Under the pieces are notes generated by a model. That model saw only the letters and a list, made by a program, of their open reading frames with translations, had not been told where the DNA came from and ran no database searches. The position numbers were made by a program, and so were the translations under genes. From the NCBI GenBank assembly GCA_038748775.1, contig JBCDIT010000001.1, positions 186,001-250,000 on the forward strand: DNA of 64,000 bases, in the 5' to 3' direction. This DNA comes from DAIQNV01 sp038748775 (GTDB lineage Bacteria > Planctomycetota > Phycisphaerae > Phycisphaerales > UBA1924). Positions 18,026 to 25,533 of this stretch are shown in pieces (within the stretch, counting starts at the first letter, position 1; every line of letters begins with the position of its first letter).

Positions 18026-18094
18026 CAAGGGTGCCACTGGCGGCTCGTCCGCCAGTGCCGCCGACACAGTGGCTGACGAGCAGCCAGTGGCACC
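18026..18094. repeat. Palindromic repeat unit 1 (GGTGCCACTGG...CCAGTGGCACC)
   Basis: Outer arms AAGGGTGCCACTGG and CCAGTGGCACC enclose inner arms CACTGGCGG/CCGCCAGTG. Several alternative stems are possible, giving a cruciform-like structure. Confidence 0.6.
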
Positions 18095-18117
18095 GAGGCC
18101 TCCGGCCACCCAACGTT

Positions 18118-18156
18118 CAAGGATGCCAAGCCCACCCTTTGGGCTTGGCACCCTTG
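18118..18156. repeat. Palindromic repeat unit 2 (CAAGGATGCCAAGCCCA arms)
   Basis: Left arm CAAGGATGCCAAGCCCA (18118-18134) pairs with right arm TGGGCTTGGCACCCTTG (18140-18156), 17 bases with one mismatch, around a 5-base loop. It shares its outer ten bases with units 1 and 3. Confidence 0.75.
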
Positions 18157-18229
18157 AGCACCATCCCACACATATGTTGATATAGAGAGAGAACGCACAC
18201 ATATATGAGTTGTTCAAGATGGCCAACAG

Positions 18230-18268
18230 CAAGGATGCCAAACCCTGAGAGAGGGTTTGGCACCCTTG
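18230..18268. repeat. Palindromic repeat unit 3 (CAAGGATGCCAAACCCT arms)
   Basis: Left arm CAAGGATGCCAAACCCT (18230-18246) pairs with AGGGTTTGGCACCCTTG (18252-18268) around GAGAG. The outer part equals unit 2, while the inner stem carries a compensated change (AAGCCC/GGGCTT to AAACCC/GGGTTT), so the hairpin is conserved rather than the sequence. Confidence 0.75.
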
Positions 18269-18573
18269 CCGGGACGCCACTGCTCGGCCGTCATCACAGA
18301 CCTCGATCCAAGGGTGCCACGGACGATTTAGCGCCAGCGGACGCGCTTGAACTCGCAAAGCAAGCCGCTCCAACGGGTTGCGACGTGGAACGCGCGGACC
18401 ACGTACTCGTCTGCCCGTCCATTATCGATGCTTCATAACTCCCGCGCCACGGGCGCGTTGCGGCTTACGCACCTGGGCTTCGTGCGAAATCGTCCACGGC
18501 CTGACTCGCAAGCCGTGCCGTCCGAGGCGGGAGACAGGTACATCGATGACGGGCACACGTCCGGCGGCGGACC

Positions 18574-18604
18574 GCACGGCTTGCAAGACAAGCCGTGGCA
18601 CCCT
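18574..18604. repeat. Palindromic repeat unit 4 (CACGGCTTG...CAAGCCGTGGCACCC)
   Basis: CACGGCTTG-CAAGA-CAAGCCGTG followed by GCACCC. A lone left end (CCAAGGGTGCCACGG) occurs at 18308-18321, and another AAGCCGTGCC at 18512-18521, so this is probably a rearranged or nested copy. Confidence 0.55.
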
Positions 18605-18652
18605 CCGTTGAGCGCAGGTTCGTTAAGCCCCGATGACCGGGGCCTCGGGGGA

Positions 18653-19504
18653 TTAGCGGAGTTGGAAGAACTTCGCCACCGAGTGGATCGTGATGTCGCG
18701 ACCGACCGCCGCGATCGACTCGGTCAGCGGGATCTCCTTCGGGCAGACTTTCACGCAGTTCTGCGCGTTGCCACAGTCGGAGACGCCGCCCTGGCCCATG
18801 AGGACGTCGAGCCGGTCGTTCTTCATCTGCTTGCCGGTGCCGTGCTCGTTGAAGAGGCGGGCCTGGCTGATCGCGTGGGCGCCGATGAAGCTCTCGTCCC
18901 ACTTGTCGGCGTCGGGCTCGATGTTGAACTGGGGGCAGGCCTCGAGGCAGCAGCCGCAGCTCATGCACTCGGAGAGCTTGTAGCGGGTCTGCTGCTTGTC
19001 GGGCGTCTCCTGCGGGCCGGCGCCGAAGCTGTAGGTGCTGTCGATCGGGACCCACGCCTTGACGCGCTTGAGGTTGTGGAAGAGCCGGTCGCGGTCGACC
19101 CAGAGGTCGCGGATGACCGGGAACTTGCTCATCGGCTCGAGCGACATGACGTCGCCGTCGTTGGGCGCGTACTCGTCGATGAGGCACGAGCAACTCTGGC
19201 GGACGCGCCCGTTGATGACCATGGTGCACGCGCCGCAGACCTCTTCGAGGCAGCCCGAGTCCCAGACGACGGGCGTGGTCCGCTTGCCGTCGCGGGTGGT
19301 AGGCGTCTCGGCGATCGTCTTGAGGACCGAGATCACGTTGGCCCCGTTCTTCACCGGGACGTCGAACTCTTCCCAGCGGCTGGGCTTGTTCGGCCCGTCG
19401 CACCGCTTGACCCGCACGACGATGGTGCGGGCACCGGCGGCCTTCTTGCGGTTGGCGTCGCGTTCTTCCTTGGTCGGCACGCGGGGCTCGGCGAGTGCGG
19501 GCAT
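18653..19504 (-). CDS. sdhB: Succinate dehydrogenase iron-sulfur subunit
   Basis: A 283-residue subunit passing electrons from the flavoprotein to quinone through three Fe-S clusters. The [2Fe-2S] ligands are Cys85, Cys90, Cys93 and Cys105 (SGCLEEVCGACTMVINGR). The [4Fe-4S] ligands are Cys180, Cys183, Cys186 and Cys190 (SECMSCGCCLEACP). The [3Fe-4S] ligands are Cys244, Cys250 and Cys254 (DCGNAQNCVKVCPKEIPL). The ATG at 19504 is chosen; the longer frame overlaps sdhA with an Arg/Pro-rich leader. It follows sdhA by 16 bases, the last gene of the leftward DUF1844-sdhC-sdhA-sdhB set. Confidence 0.96.
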   Translation of the reverse strand: MPALAEPRVPTKEERDANRKKAAGARTIVVRVKRCDGPNKPSRWEEFDVPVKNGANVISVLKTIAETPTTRDGKRTTPVVWDSGCLEEVCGACTMVINGRVRQSCSCLIDEYAPNDGDVMSLEPMSKFPVIRDLWVDRDRLFHNLKRVKAWVPIDSTYSFGAGPQETPDKQQTRYKLSECMSCGCCLEACPQFNIEPDADKWDESFIGAHAISQARLFNEHGTGKQMKNDRLDVLMGQGGVSDCGNAQNCVKVCPKEIPLTESIAAVGRDITIHSVAKFFQLR

Positions 19505-19520
19505 GGTCGTGAACTCCGGA

Positions 19521-21533
19521 TCAGCTCGCGGCGGTCGCGGGCTCGTTTGCGGTCGTCTTCTCTTCGGTCTTCGAATCGGTCTTGCCGTACGTGCGGGCAC
19601 GCGGCTCGACCAGGCTGGCGTCGACGTCGCGCCACTCGATGGTGTGCTTCCCGGTCGACGGGTCGTACTTCGCCACAGAGTGCTTCATGAACTCGGCGTC
19701 GTTGCGGTCCTGGTAGTCCAGGCGGTAGTGGCTGCCCCGGCTCTCCTTGCGGAGCAGGCCCGCCTTGAGGATCGCCTCGCCCATGATCAGCATGTCGCCG
19801 GTGGCCCGAGCGAAGCTGAGCGACTGATTGGTCCACATCGCCGCGTCGCCGAGCTGCAAGCGGGAGTACCGCTCGCGGAGTTCGCCGATCTTGCCCAACG
19901 CCTTGGTCAGACGCTCGTCGGTCTTCACGACGGTGCTCGCGGCGGTCATCTCCTCGCCCATCTCGTTGGCGATGGTGTAGGGGTTGAGCGCCTGATCGCC
20001 CTCGGTGTCGCCGGCGGTCGCCAGCAACGCGTCCATCTTCTTGGTTTCCGACTCGAGCGCCGAATCGAATACGCCCTGCGGAACAGCCGCGGCGGGCGAG
20101 GCTTCCGAGACGTAGTTGACGACGCTGACCCCGTTGTAAAGCCCGTCGAAGATGCAGCTCAAGAGCGCGTTCGCGCCGAGGCGGGTGGCGCCGTGGTAGG
20201 CGAAGTTGACCTCGCCGAAGGCGTAGAGACCCTCGACGTTGGTCATCATGTTGTTGGGAGCGCCGAGCGCGAGGCCCTGGCCGGGCTCTGCGTCCGTCGC
20301 CGGGATCATGCCAGGTTTGTGCAGTCCGGCGCGAGCGTCGGGGTCGTAGGTGCCCTTGGTGTACTGGGTCCACATGCCGCCCATCGTGTAGTGGACGGCC
20401 GGGAAGATCTTCATGGGCGTGGTCCGGGGATCGTCGCCCACGAACTTCTCGTAGATCTCCATGATTCCGCCGAGCTTCGTCGTCAGGTAGTCGGGATCGC
20501 GGTGCGTCAGGTCGAGGTAGACCTGGTTCTTCCCGTCGACGCCCATCCCGTCGTTGACGCACACGTCGAAGATCTCACGCGTCGCGATGTCGCGCGGCAC
20601 GAGGTTCCCGTAGTCGGGGTAACGCTCTTCGAGGAAGTACCAACGCTCGGTCTCCGGGATGTCCTTGGCGGCGCGGTTGTCGCCCTTGGTGCGGGGCACC
20701 CACACGCGGCCGCCCTCGCCTCGGGCCGACTCGCTCATCAGGCGGCACTTGTCGGCGCCCGGGATCGCGGTCGGGTGCACCTGGATCATCTCGCCGTTGC
20801 CGTACCAAGCGCCGGCCTGGTAACACCGGCTCGCGGCGCCGCCGGTGCAGATCACCGAGTTGGTCGACTGCCCGAAGACGATCCCGTTGCCACCGGTGGC
20901 CATGACCACCGCGTCGGCGCGGAACGCCCGGATCTGCATCGTCCGCATGTCTTGTGCAACGATGCCCACGCAACGCTTGCCGTTGGTGACCCAGCCCTCC
21001 TGCACGCCCGTCCCGCCGGAGTCGACAAGGATCGGCCACAGGAACTCCCAGAACTCGTACTTGTTGACCTTGCCCTCTGCCTCGTAGCGACGGGTCTGCT
21101 CGTCGAGGGCATAGAGAAGCTGCTGCCCGGTCGTCGCGCCGGCGAAGTGTGTGCGCTTGAAGAGAGAACCGCCGAAGAGTCGCAGGTCGCGCCGACCCTC
21201 GGACGTGCGGTTGAAGGGAACGCCCATGCGGTCGAGCAGGTCGATAACTTTCGGCGCCCAGTTGGCCATCTCGAGAACCGGCGGTTGATCGGCGAGGTAG
21301 TCACCGCCGTAAATCGTCTCGTCGAAGTGCTGGTACTCCGAGTAGCCCTGCTGGCGAGCGACGTCGTTGCAGGCGTTGATGCCACCCTGGGCACACACCG
21401 AGTGCGACCGCTTGACCGGCACCATGCTGAACAGATCGACCGCGACGTCGCGCTCCGCGATCCGCACAGCCGCGGCCAGCCCCGCCAGCCCACCGCCGAC
21501 GACGATCACACGTTTCTCAGAGTTCTGGCTCAC
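19521..21533 (-). CDS. sdhA: Succinate dehydrogenase flavoprotein subunit
   Basis: A 670-residue FAD enzyme oxidising succinate to fumarate. The dinucleotide-binding motif VVGGGLAGLAAA is at 11-22. His44 in KRSHSVCAQGGINA is at the position of the covalent FAD attachment. Active-site blocks include HPTAIPG, ESARGEGG, 'HYTMGGMWTQY' and GEVNFAYHGATRLGANALLS. The long form and sequence style match the type B (Bacillus/Bacteroides-like) complexes that use a single fused cytochrome b anchor, and indeed one anchor gene (sdhC) is upstream and no sdhD is seen. GTG at 21533 is chosen, with GGGAG eight bases upstream; a TTG at 21548 is the alternative. Confidence 0.96.
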   Translation of the reverse strand: MSQNSEKRVIVVGGGLAGLAAAVRIAERDVAVDLFSMVPVKRSHSVCAQGGINACNDVARQQGYSEYQHFDETIYGGDYLADQPPVLEMANWAPKVIDLLDRMGVPFNRTSEGRRDLRLFGGSLFKRTHFAGATTGQQLLYALDEQTRRYEAEGKVNKYEFWEFLWPILVDSGGTGVQEGWVTNGKRCVGIVAQDMRTMQIRAFRADAVVMATGGNGIVFGQSTNSVICTGGAASRCYQAGAWYGNGEMIQVHPTAIPGADKCRLMSESARGEGGRVWVPRTKGDNRAAKDIPETERWYFLEERYPDYGNLVPRDIATREIFDVCVNDGMGVDGKNQVYLDLTHRDPDYLTTKLGGIMEIYEKFVGDDPRTTPMKIFPAVHYTMGGMWTQYTKGTYDPDARAGLHKPGMIPATDAEPGQGLALGAPNNMMTNVEGLYAFGEVNFAYHGATRLGANALLSCIFDGLYNGVSVVNYVSEASPAAAVPQGVFDSALESETKKMDALLATAGDTEGDQALNPYTIANEMGEEMTAASTVVKTDERLTKALGKIGELRERYSRLQLGDAAMWTNQSLSFARATGDMLIMGEAILKAGLLRKESRGSHYRLDYQDRNDAEFMKHSVAKYDPSTGKHTIEWRDVDASLVEPRARTYGKTDSKTEEKTTANEPATAAS

Positions 21534-21630
21534 GTGACGGTCTCCCAATCAAGACGTGCCATGCCGGCGGTTCGGTCGATTCTTCGGGACAGATTCGAGA
21601 GGCCCCGATGCGTTGGAGAAACGGGATGCG

Positions 21631-22593
21631 TCAGCCTTCCGGTGACTCCGAGGATGTCGGGGTCTCCCCAGCAACGGTGGCCTCTGTTCCGTCGCCCGTT
21701 GGGGAAATCCCCTTCTTCTCGATGTACTCCTCGTACGCCTCTTCGCCGTGCTTCTCGACGTAAAGCTTCTTTTCGATCTGATGGGCTTCGTCGTAGTCGA
21801 TGAGCAACGCACCACCCAGCGACGCCCAGCCCGCCAGCATCAGCGCGGCGCCGAGGCCGCCGCACGCGTAGCCCCAACGCTTCTGGGCTTCCTCAGAGAT
21901 GGTGAGGCCCCAGGTGATGGCCGATGTCCAAAGCCCGTTGGCGAAGTGGAACACGAGCAGCGTGATGCCGACGAAGTAGAGCAAGCTGACCGCGACACCC
22001 ATCGCCGTCCAGCCCTCGGTCGAGCCCTGCAGGGCGGCCGCGAGGGTGCTGGCGCTGAAGCTGTGGCTCCATGCCGTGCCGTCAGGGATCAAGAAGCTCC
22101 ACCCCCACCGCAACGTGGCGACATGGTAGAAGATAAACAGCACGCCGATGTACCCGCTCCAACGCTGCAAGGTGTATCGCCAGTTGTCTTGATAGGCATA
22201 GCGCTCGGTGTTCCGCTTGCCGGTCGTGGCGTAGTAGAACCCCAAGATCGAATGGAACCCGATGGCGACCCAGAGGGTGATCTCGATCAGCAAGAGGTGA
22301 GGGACCTGGGTGTTGATCCAGGTGACTTCCTTTTGGAAGTACTTCACACCACCCTCGGACAACGAGAGCCCATCGCCCTCGCCGCGGAGCCCGAAGAGGC
22401 CCCACGCGAGCGACGAGTTCGTCACGAGGTGGACCATCAAGAACACGCCGATCGGCACGATGCCGGTCAGCGAGTGAAGGCGACGCACAAGGAAGTAGTG
22501 CTGGTCGAGGAAACCCGGCTTCTTTGGTTTGGTCTCGTCGACGACCCGGTAGCTCTGTTCCGTGGCCTTATTGGCGCTCTGTGTCTCGCTCAC
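21631..22593 (-). CDS. sdhC: Succinate dehydrogenase cytochrome b subunit (type B anchor)
   Basis: A 320-residue membrane anchor binding heme b and quinone. Five hydrophobic segments are visible near residues 37-57, 93-115, 140-165, 190-215 and 240-262. Candidate heme ligands are His in RRLHSLTGI, FLMVHLVTN, AIGFHSILG, FIFYHVATL and LVFHFANG, as in the Bacillus/Wolinella-type two-heme anchors. The C-terminus has a 60-residue charged extension (KLYVEKHGEEAYEEYIEKKG). GTG at 22593 is preferred, having GGAGG upstream; an ATG-like longer frame at 22638 lacks one. It sits 97 bases before sdhA. Confidence 0.92.
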   Translation of the reverse strand: MSETQSANKATEQSYRVVDETKPKKPGFLDQHYFLVRRLHSLTGIVPIGVFLMVHLVTNSSLAWGLFGLRGEGDGLSLSEGGVKYFQKEVTWINTQVPHLLLIEITLWVAIGFHSILGFYYATTGKRNTERYAYQDNWRYTLQRWSGYIGVLFIFYHVATLRWGWSFLIPDGTAWSHSFSASTLAAALQGSTEGWTAMGVAVSLLYFVGITLLVFHFANGLWTSAITWGLTISEEAQKRWGYACGGLGAALMLAGWASLGGALLIDYDEAHQIEKKLYVEKHGEEAYEEYIEKKGISPTGDGTEATVAGETPTSSESPEG

Positions 22594-22716
22594 GATTCGA
22601 GATCCTCCGTGTGGGAAGCAGCGTGAGGACCGTGCCACGCCGACGTCGCCAGTGTATCGGCCCAGATTCTGACGAGACGAGAATCAGAGTCGTCACCCAC
22701 CGGAACCTGCGCCGCG

Positions 22717-23229
22717 TTACACACCCGGAGGGGGTGCTCCGAGCGGGTTTCCGCCAGCAGGAGCCCCACCCGCACCCGGCTGGATCTCGCCGCCCGGGCC
22801 GATACGGCCTTCGTCGACCGCCTTTGTCACCGCCCTGGCGACCTCGACGTACTGCATACGCAGTTCGTTGAGTGTCCCGGTCATCGCGCTGGATTCCTCC
22901 TCGGACAGGTTGCCCTCGGTCTTCTCCGCGAGCACGCCCAGGAGATCGATGTTGAGCTTCGCGACGTCGAGCGCCACCACGGCCTTGCCGGTCTGCGGGT
23001 CGGGGAACGCCCCGAGGTACATCAACGCCTGCGTCGCCAGCAAGCGAATCAGGTCGACGAAGCCGACTTCCTCGGGCATCCCGCCGGCTGCGCCCGGGGC
23101 GCCGCCCGGGCCCGCCGGCTTCGAGGCCGCCTTGGCTTCGGCTTCCTTGGCGAGCCGCTCTTTCTCAGCCTTCGCCTGGCTCTTCCAATCGTCGTCGATG
23201 ATCAGCTTCGGAGCGTCGCCTTCGGACAT
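22717..23229 (-). CDS. DUF1844 domain-containing protein
   Basis: A 170-residue cytoplasmic protein. The core from about 53 to 135 (GFVDLIRLLATQALMYLGAF, then PDPQTGKAVVALDVAKLNID, then ELRMQYVEVA) is the DUF1844 family, common in Planctomycetes, Acidobacteria and Deltaproteobacteria and of unknown function. The N-terminus is a charged Ala/Lys helix (WKSQAKAEKERLAKEAEAKA), and the C-terminus is Gly/Pro/Ala-rich. It lies 123 bases upstream of sdhC on the same strand and may be co-transcribed with the SDH genes. Confidence 0.88.
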   Translation of the reverse strand: MSEGDAPKLIIDDDWKSQAKAEKERLAKEAEAKAASKPAGPGGAPGAAGGMPEEVGFVDLIRLLATQALMYLGAFPDPQTGKAVVALDVAKLNIDLLGVLAEKTEGNLSEEESSAMTGTLNELRMQYVEVARAVTKAVDEGRIGPGGEIQPGAGGAPAGGNPLGAPPPGV

Positions 23230-23336
23230 CGGTATCTCCCCTGGGGATTCGTATTCGTCTGGTACGCCTCACTGTATGGGCTCGCGAGGGCGTGGGCATT
23301 CTGGATCCAAACACTACCCAACGGGTATCCTGAGGC

Positions 23337-24566
23337 ATGCGACCTCGATCCCGGGCGATCGTCCCGTTTGTGCACCTCGGCGTTTCGGCAGGCCTCCTCC
23401 TCGGGTGCGCCAGCGACCCGGCCCCCGAAAGACTCGAACTCACCGCGGCCGATTTCGCGGCCGAGGGCGCCGCGGTGACCCTGGGCCCGTCGGCGCGGCC
23501 GGCGGCCACCCCGGGCTCGGTCTCACCCGCACCGGCACCCGCCGCCCCGATCGAGTTGGGCATCGTGGCCAGAGCGGGCACTCCGGAACAGTCGCCGGTC
23601 GATCCGAGCCCGATCGGTCAGGAGGTGCTGGTCGAGGCCAAGGTCGGCGATGTCAACGGTCGCCCGATCTACGCCCAAGCGTTCCTCGAGCCGCTATCGG
23701 GCCGCCTCATCGCCGACGCGCGGCGCAAGAGTCCTGCCCAGTGGCGACGCGACGCGTCGATCCTGATCGGGCAGAGACTCGACCAACTCGTCCAGGACGA
23801 ACTGCTCCGCGCCGAAGCCCTGAGCCGGCTCACCGTTGAGCAGAAGCAGGGCTTCCGCGCGTTCGTCGCCGGGCTCCGTGACGAACTTATCAGCCGGAGC
23901 TACGGCAGTGCCGCGCTCGCAGAGGCGGCACTTCTCGAAGAGCGAGGCCTCACCGCTTCGGAATACCTCGCCCAAGAAGAGGCGACCCTGCTCATCCGCG
24001 AGACGCTCCGGTCGGAGATCCAGCAACGCGTCCAGGTGAGCTGGCGCGACATCCGCCAGCGGTACGAGCGCGACATCGAGAAGTATCGCCCCCCACCGAT
24101 CGCCAGGTTCCGCGTGATCCGAGCGGCTGGCACCGACGCGGAGACCGTCGCGGCACAGCTTGGGGCCGGGACACCCTTCGCGACGATCGCCGAGGGGGAA
24201 CTCAACACGTTCGGACGCGAAGAAGCCGGGCTCGTCGAAGTCGAACTCACCGACGGCTCGCCTCGCCTGTTCGGAGCAGCGCCCGTCAACGAACTGGCGG
24301 CGGAGCTGACACCCGGCTCGTGGGGAGGCCCTGTGCGCCTCGGGTCGAACGATCTTTGGGTGTTCTTCGAGTCGGTCGAAGACAACTCGACCGACCTCTA
24401 CGACGCGCAGCTCACGATCGAAGACGAGATCTTCAACGCACGATTCTCCGCCGAAGCCCTGCGCCTGTACGAGCAACTCACGGCCGGAGCAATCCGGCGT
24501 TCGCTCGATGATCTGCGACGGGCCCTTCTCGAAGTCGCCATCTCCCGGTACGGCCCGACCGGGTGA
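23337..24566 (+). CDS. Lipoprotein of SurA/parvulin-like architecture
   Basis: A 409-residue predicted envelope lipoprotein. Lipobox: LLLGCAS, lipidated Cys at about residue 24. After a Pro/Ala-rich linker (35-85), the block VGDVNGRPIYAQAFLEPL matches the opening of SurA/PrsA-type chaperones. A helical chaperone domain follows (about 125-235). The region 245-340 (RFRVIRAAGTDAETVAAQL, FATIAEGELNTFGREEAGL) resembles a diverged PpiC parvulin domain. Isomerase-critical residues cannot be confirmed. Role by analogy: folding or protection of exported proteins. Its stop overlaps the yraN start (GTGA), so the two genes are translationally coupled. Confidence 0.72.
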   Translation: MRPRSRAIVPFVHLGVSAGLLLGCASDPAPERLELTAADFAAEGAAVTLGPSARPAATPGSVSPAPAPAAPIELGIVARAGTPEQSPVDPSPIGQEVLVEAKVGDVNGRPIYAQAFLEPLSGRLIADARRKSPAQWRRDASILIGQRLDQLVQDELLRAEALSRLTVEQKQGFRAFVAGLRDELISRSYGSAALAEAALLEERGLTASEYLAQEEATLLIRETLRSEIQQRVQVSWRDIRQRYERDIEKYRPPPIARFRVIRAAGTDAETVAAQLGAGTPFATIAEGELNTFGREEAGLVEVELTDGSPRLFGAAPVNELAAELTPGSWGGPVRLGSNDLWVFFESVEDNSTDLYDAQLTIEDEIFNARFSAEALRLYEQLTAGAIRRSLDDLRRALLEVAISRYGPTG

Positions 24567-25066
24567 GCGATCGCGCTTCTATCGGCGCGATGGGAGAACG
24601 AGCCGCGGAGCGGTTCCTCCGCAAGAACGGGTTCCGCACGCTGGGCCGCAACACGCGCATCGCCGGTGGCGAGCTCGACCTCGTCATGCTCGGACCCGAC
24701 CGGCTCACCGTCGTCGTCGTTGAAGTGAAGGCAAAGCGCTCGCGAGGCGAGGGGGGGCCACCTCCCGAGGCCAACATCACCCGAGCCAAGCGAGCCCAAC
24801 TCTCGAGGCTGACCGATGCGCTCAGACGATCGAAAGGGTGGCTCGATCGCCCGATCCGCATCGACGTCGTGGCGGTGGAGTTCGAACCTGCTGGCGACAA
24901 GGAAAACCGGGCCTCACCCTGGCCCCGACGCCTCGTGGAGGTCGTCGGTCGCTGGGTGAGGCCCGGCCCGAAGGTCGTTGATTTGCGTCACTACCCCAAT
25001 GCGGTCGGGGCGAGCGCCGGTTCGAGCCGGGGTTTCAAGGGCAGCCGGCGAGGAAGGCCGCGATGA
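24563..25066 (+). CDS. YraN family (UPF0102) endonuclease-like protein
   Basis: A 167-residue protein of the YraN/UPF0102 family, restriction-endonuclease-like fold. Core signatures: GAMGERAAERFLRKNGFRTL, NTRIAGGELDLVMLG and VVVVEVKAKRS, giving the E-x(n)-D-x(n)-E-x-K nuclease motif. The biological role in the family remains uncertain. It starts with GTG at 24563, overlapping the preceding stop. The C-terminal 45 residues (GRWVRPGPKVVDLRH to GSRRGRPR) are a basic extension beyond the usual 120-130 residues. The last 32 bases overlap the 3' end of a convergent gene. Confidence 0.85.
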   Translation: MSDRASIGAMGERAAERFLRKNGFRTLGRNTRIAGGELDLVMLGPDRLTVVVVEVKAKRSRGEGGPPPEANITRAKRAQLSRLTDALRRSKGWLDRPIRIDVVAVEFEPAGDKENRASPWPRRLVEVVGRWVRPGPKVVDLRHYPNAVGASAGSSRGFKGSRRGRPR

Positions 25067-25439
25067 ACGCGTCAATGTCGCCCAGGTCGACGATGCCGAA
25101 CGGCGGCACGAGGTCGGCCGCCGGACCCGCGACGAGGAAGGCCGCGATGAACGCGTCGATGTCGCCGAGGTCGGTGATACCGAACGGCGGCACGAGATCG
25201 GCCGCGTTACAGGGCCCGTCGGCCGCGGCGACACCCCAGAAGCCACCGGTCAGCGTGAAACCTCCGCCGGTGAGGGTGCCGGCATCGGGCTGGCCGATGG
25301 TGCCCGAGAGCGTGAACCCGCCGCCACTCGAAGTGCCGCCACCGCCATCGATGGTGAAGAAGTCGATCGAGAATGGCTGCGCAAGAGCAGGTGCCGAACA
25401 AAGGGCGATGCACGAAGCAGCAAGGGTCGTCGGACGCAT
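25035..25439 (-). CDS. Small exported protein with Gly-rich repeat domain and GC-type dockerin
   Basis: A 134-residue secreted protein. The ATG at 25439 follows AGGAGA and starts the signal peptide MRPTTLAASCIALCSAPALA. Residues 22-70 form a compact domain: F-x-I-D-F-F-T-I-D-GGGG-T-SSGGGFTLSGTIGQPDAG, then LTGGGFTLTGGFW, an internal two-fold repeat of 'GGGFTL(S/T)G'. This small domain is often seen before exported-protein sorting signals; its function is not known to me. It ends in two GC-type dockerin repeats and CP. It lies 94 bases downstream of three tandem secreted paralogs on the same strand. Confidence 0.8.
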   Translation of the reverse strand: MRPTTLAASCIALCSAPALAQPFSIDFFTIDGGGGTSSGGGFTLSGTIGQPDAGTLTGGGFTLTGGFWGVAAADGPCNAADLVPPFGITDLGDIDAFIAAFLVAGPAADLVPPFGIVDLGDIDAFIAAFLAGCP

Positions 25440-25533
25440 AGACGGGTCTCCTATCACTACCGAGAGTAGCGAAATTCGTGGGATGTTCCGGAAGGGGAAA
25501 GCCAAGTTTTCTCAGATTTTGAACCGGATCCGG

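Larger units (their letters stand above)
17991..18652. other. Gene-free region built from palindromic repeats
   Basis: About 660 bases without a credible gene between two leftward genes. It holds at least four inverted-repeat units whose outer ends are the same short sequence, AAGG[GA]TGCCA on the left and TGGCACCCTT on the right, with different inner stems. Separate entries describe them. The AT-rich stretch at 18170-18215 (catatgttgatatagagagagaacgcacacatatatgag) is unusual for this genome. Confidence 0.65.

Noticed and set aside
19035..21803. A 922-codon open frame on the strand opposite sdhA
   Set aside because: sdhA and sdhB are unmistakable on the other strand. Long antisense frames are expected where almost every third base is G or C. 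The opposite reading is Arg/His/Val-rich without domains.
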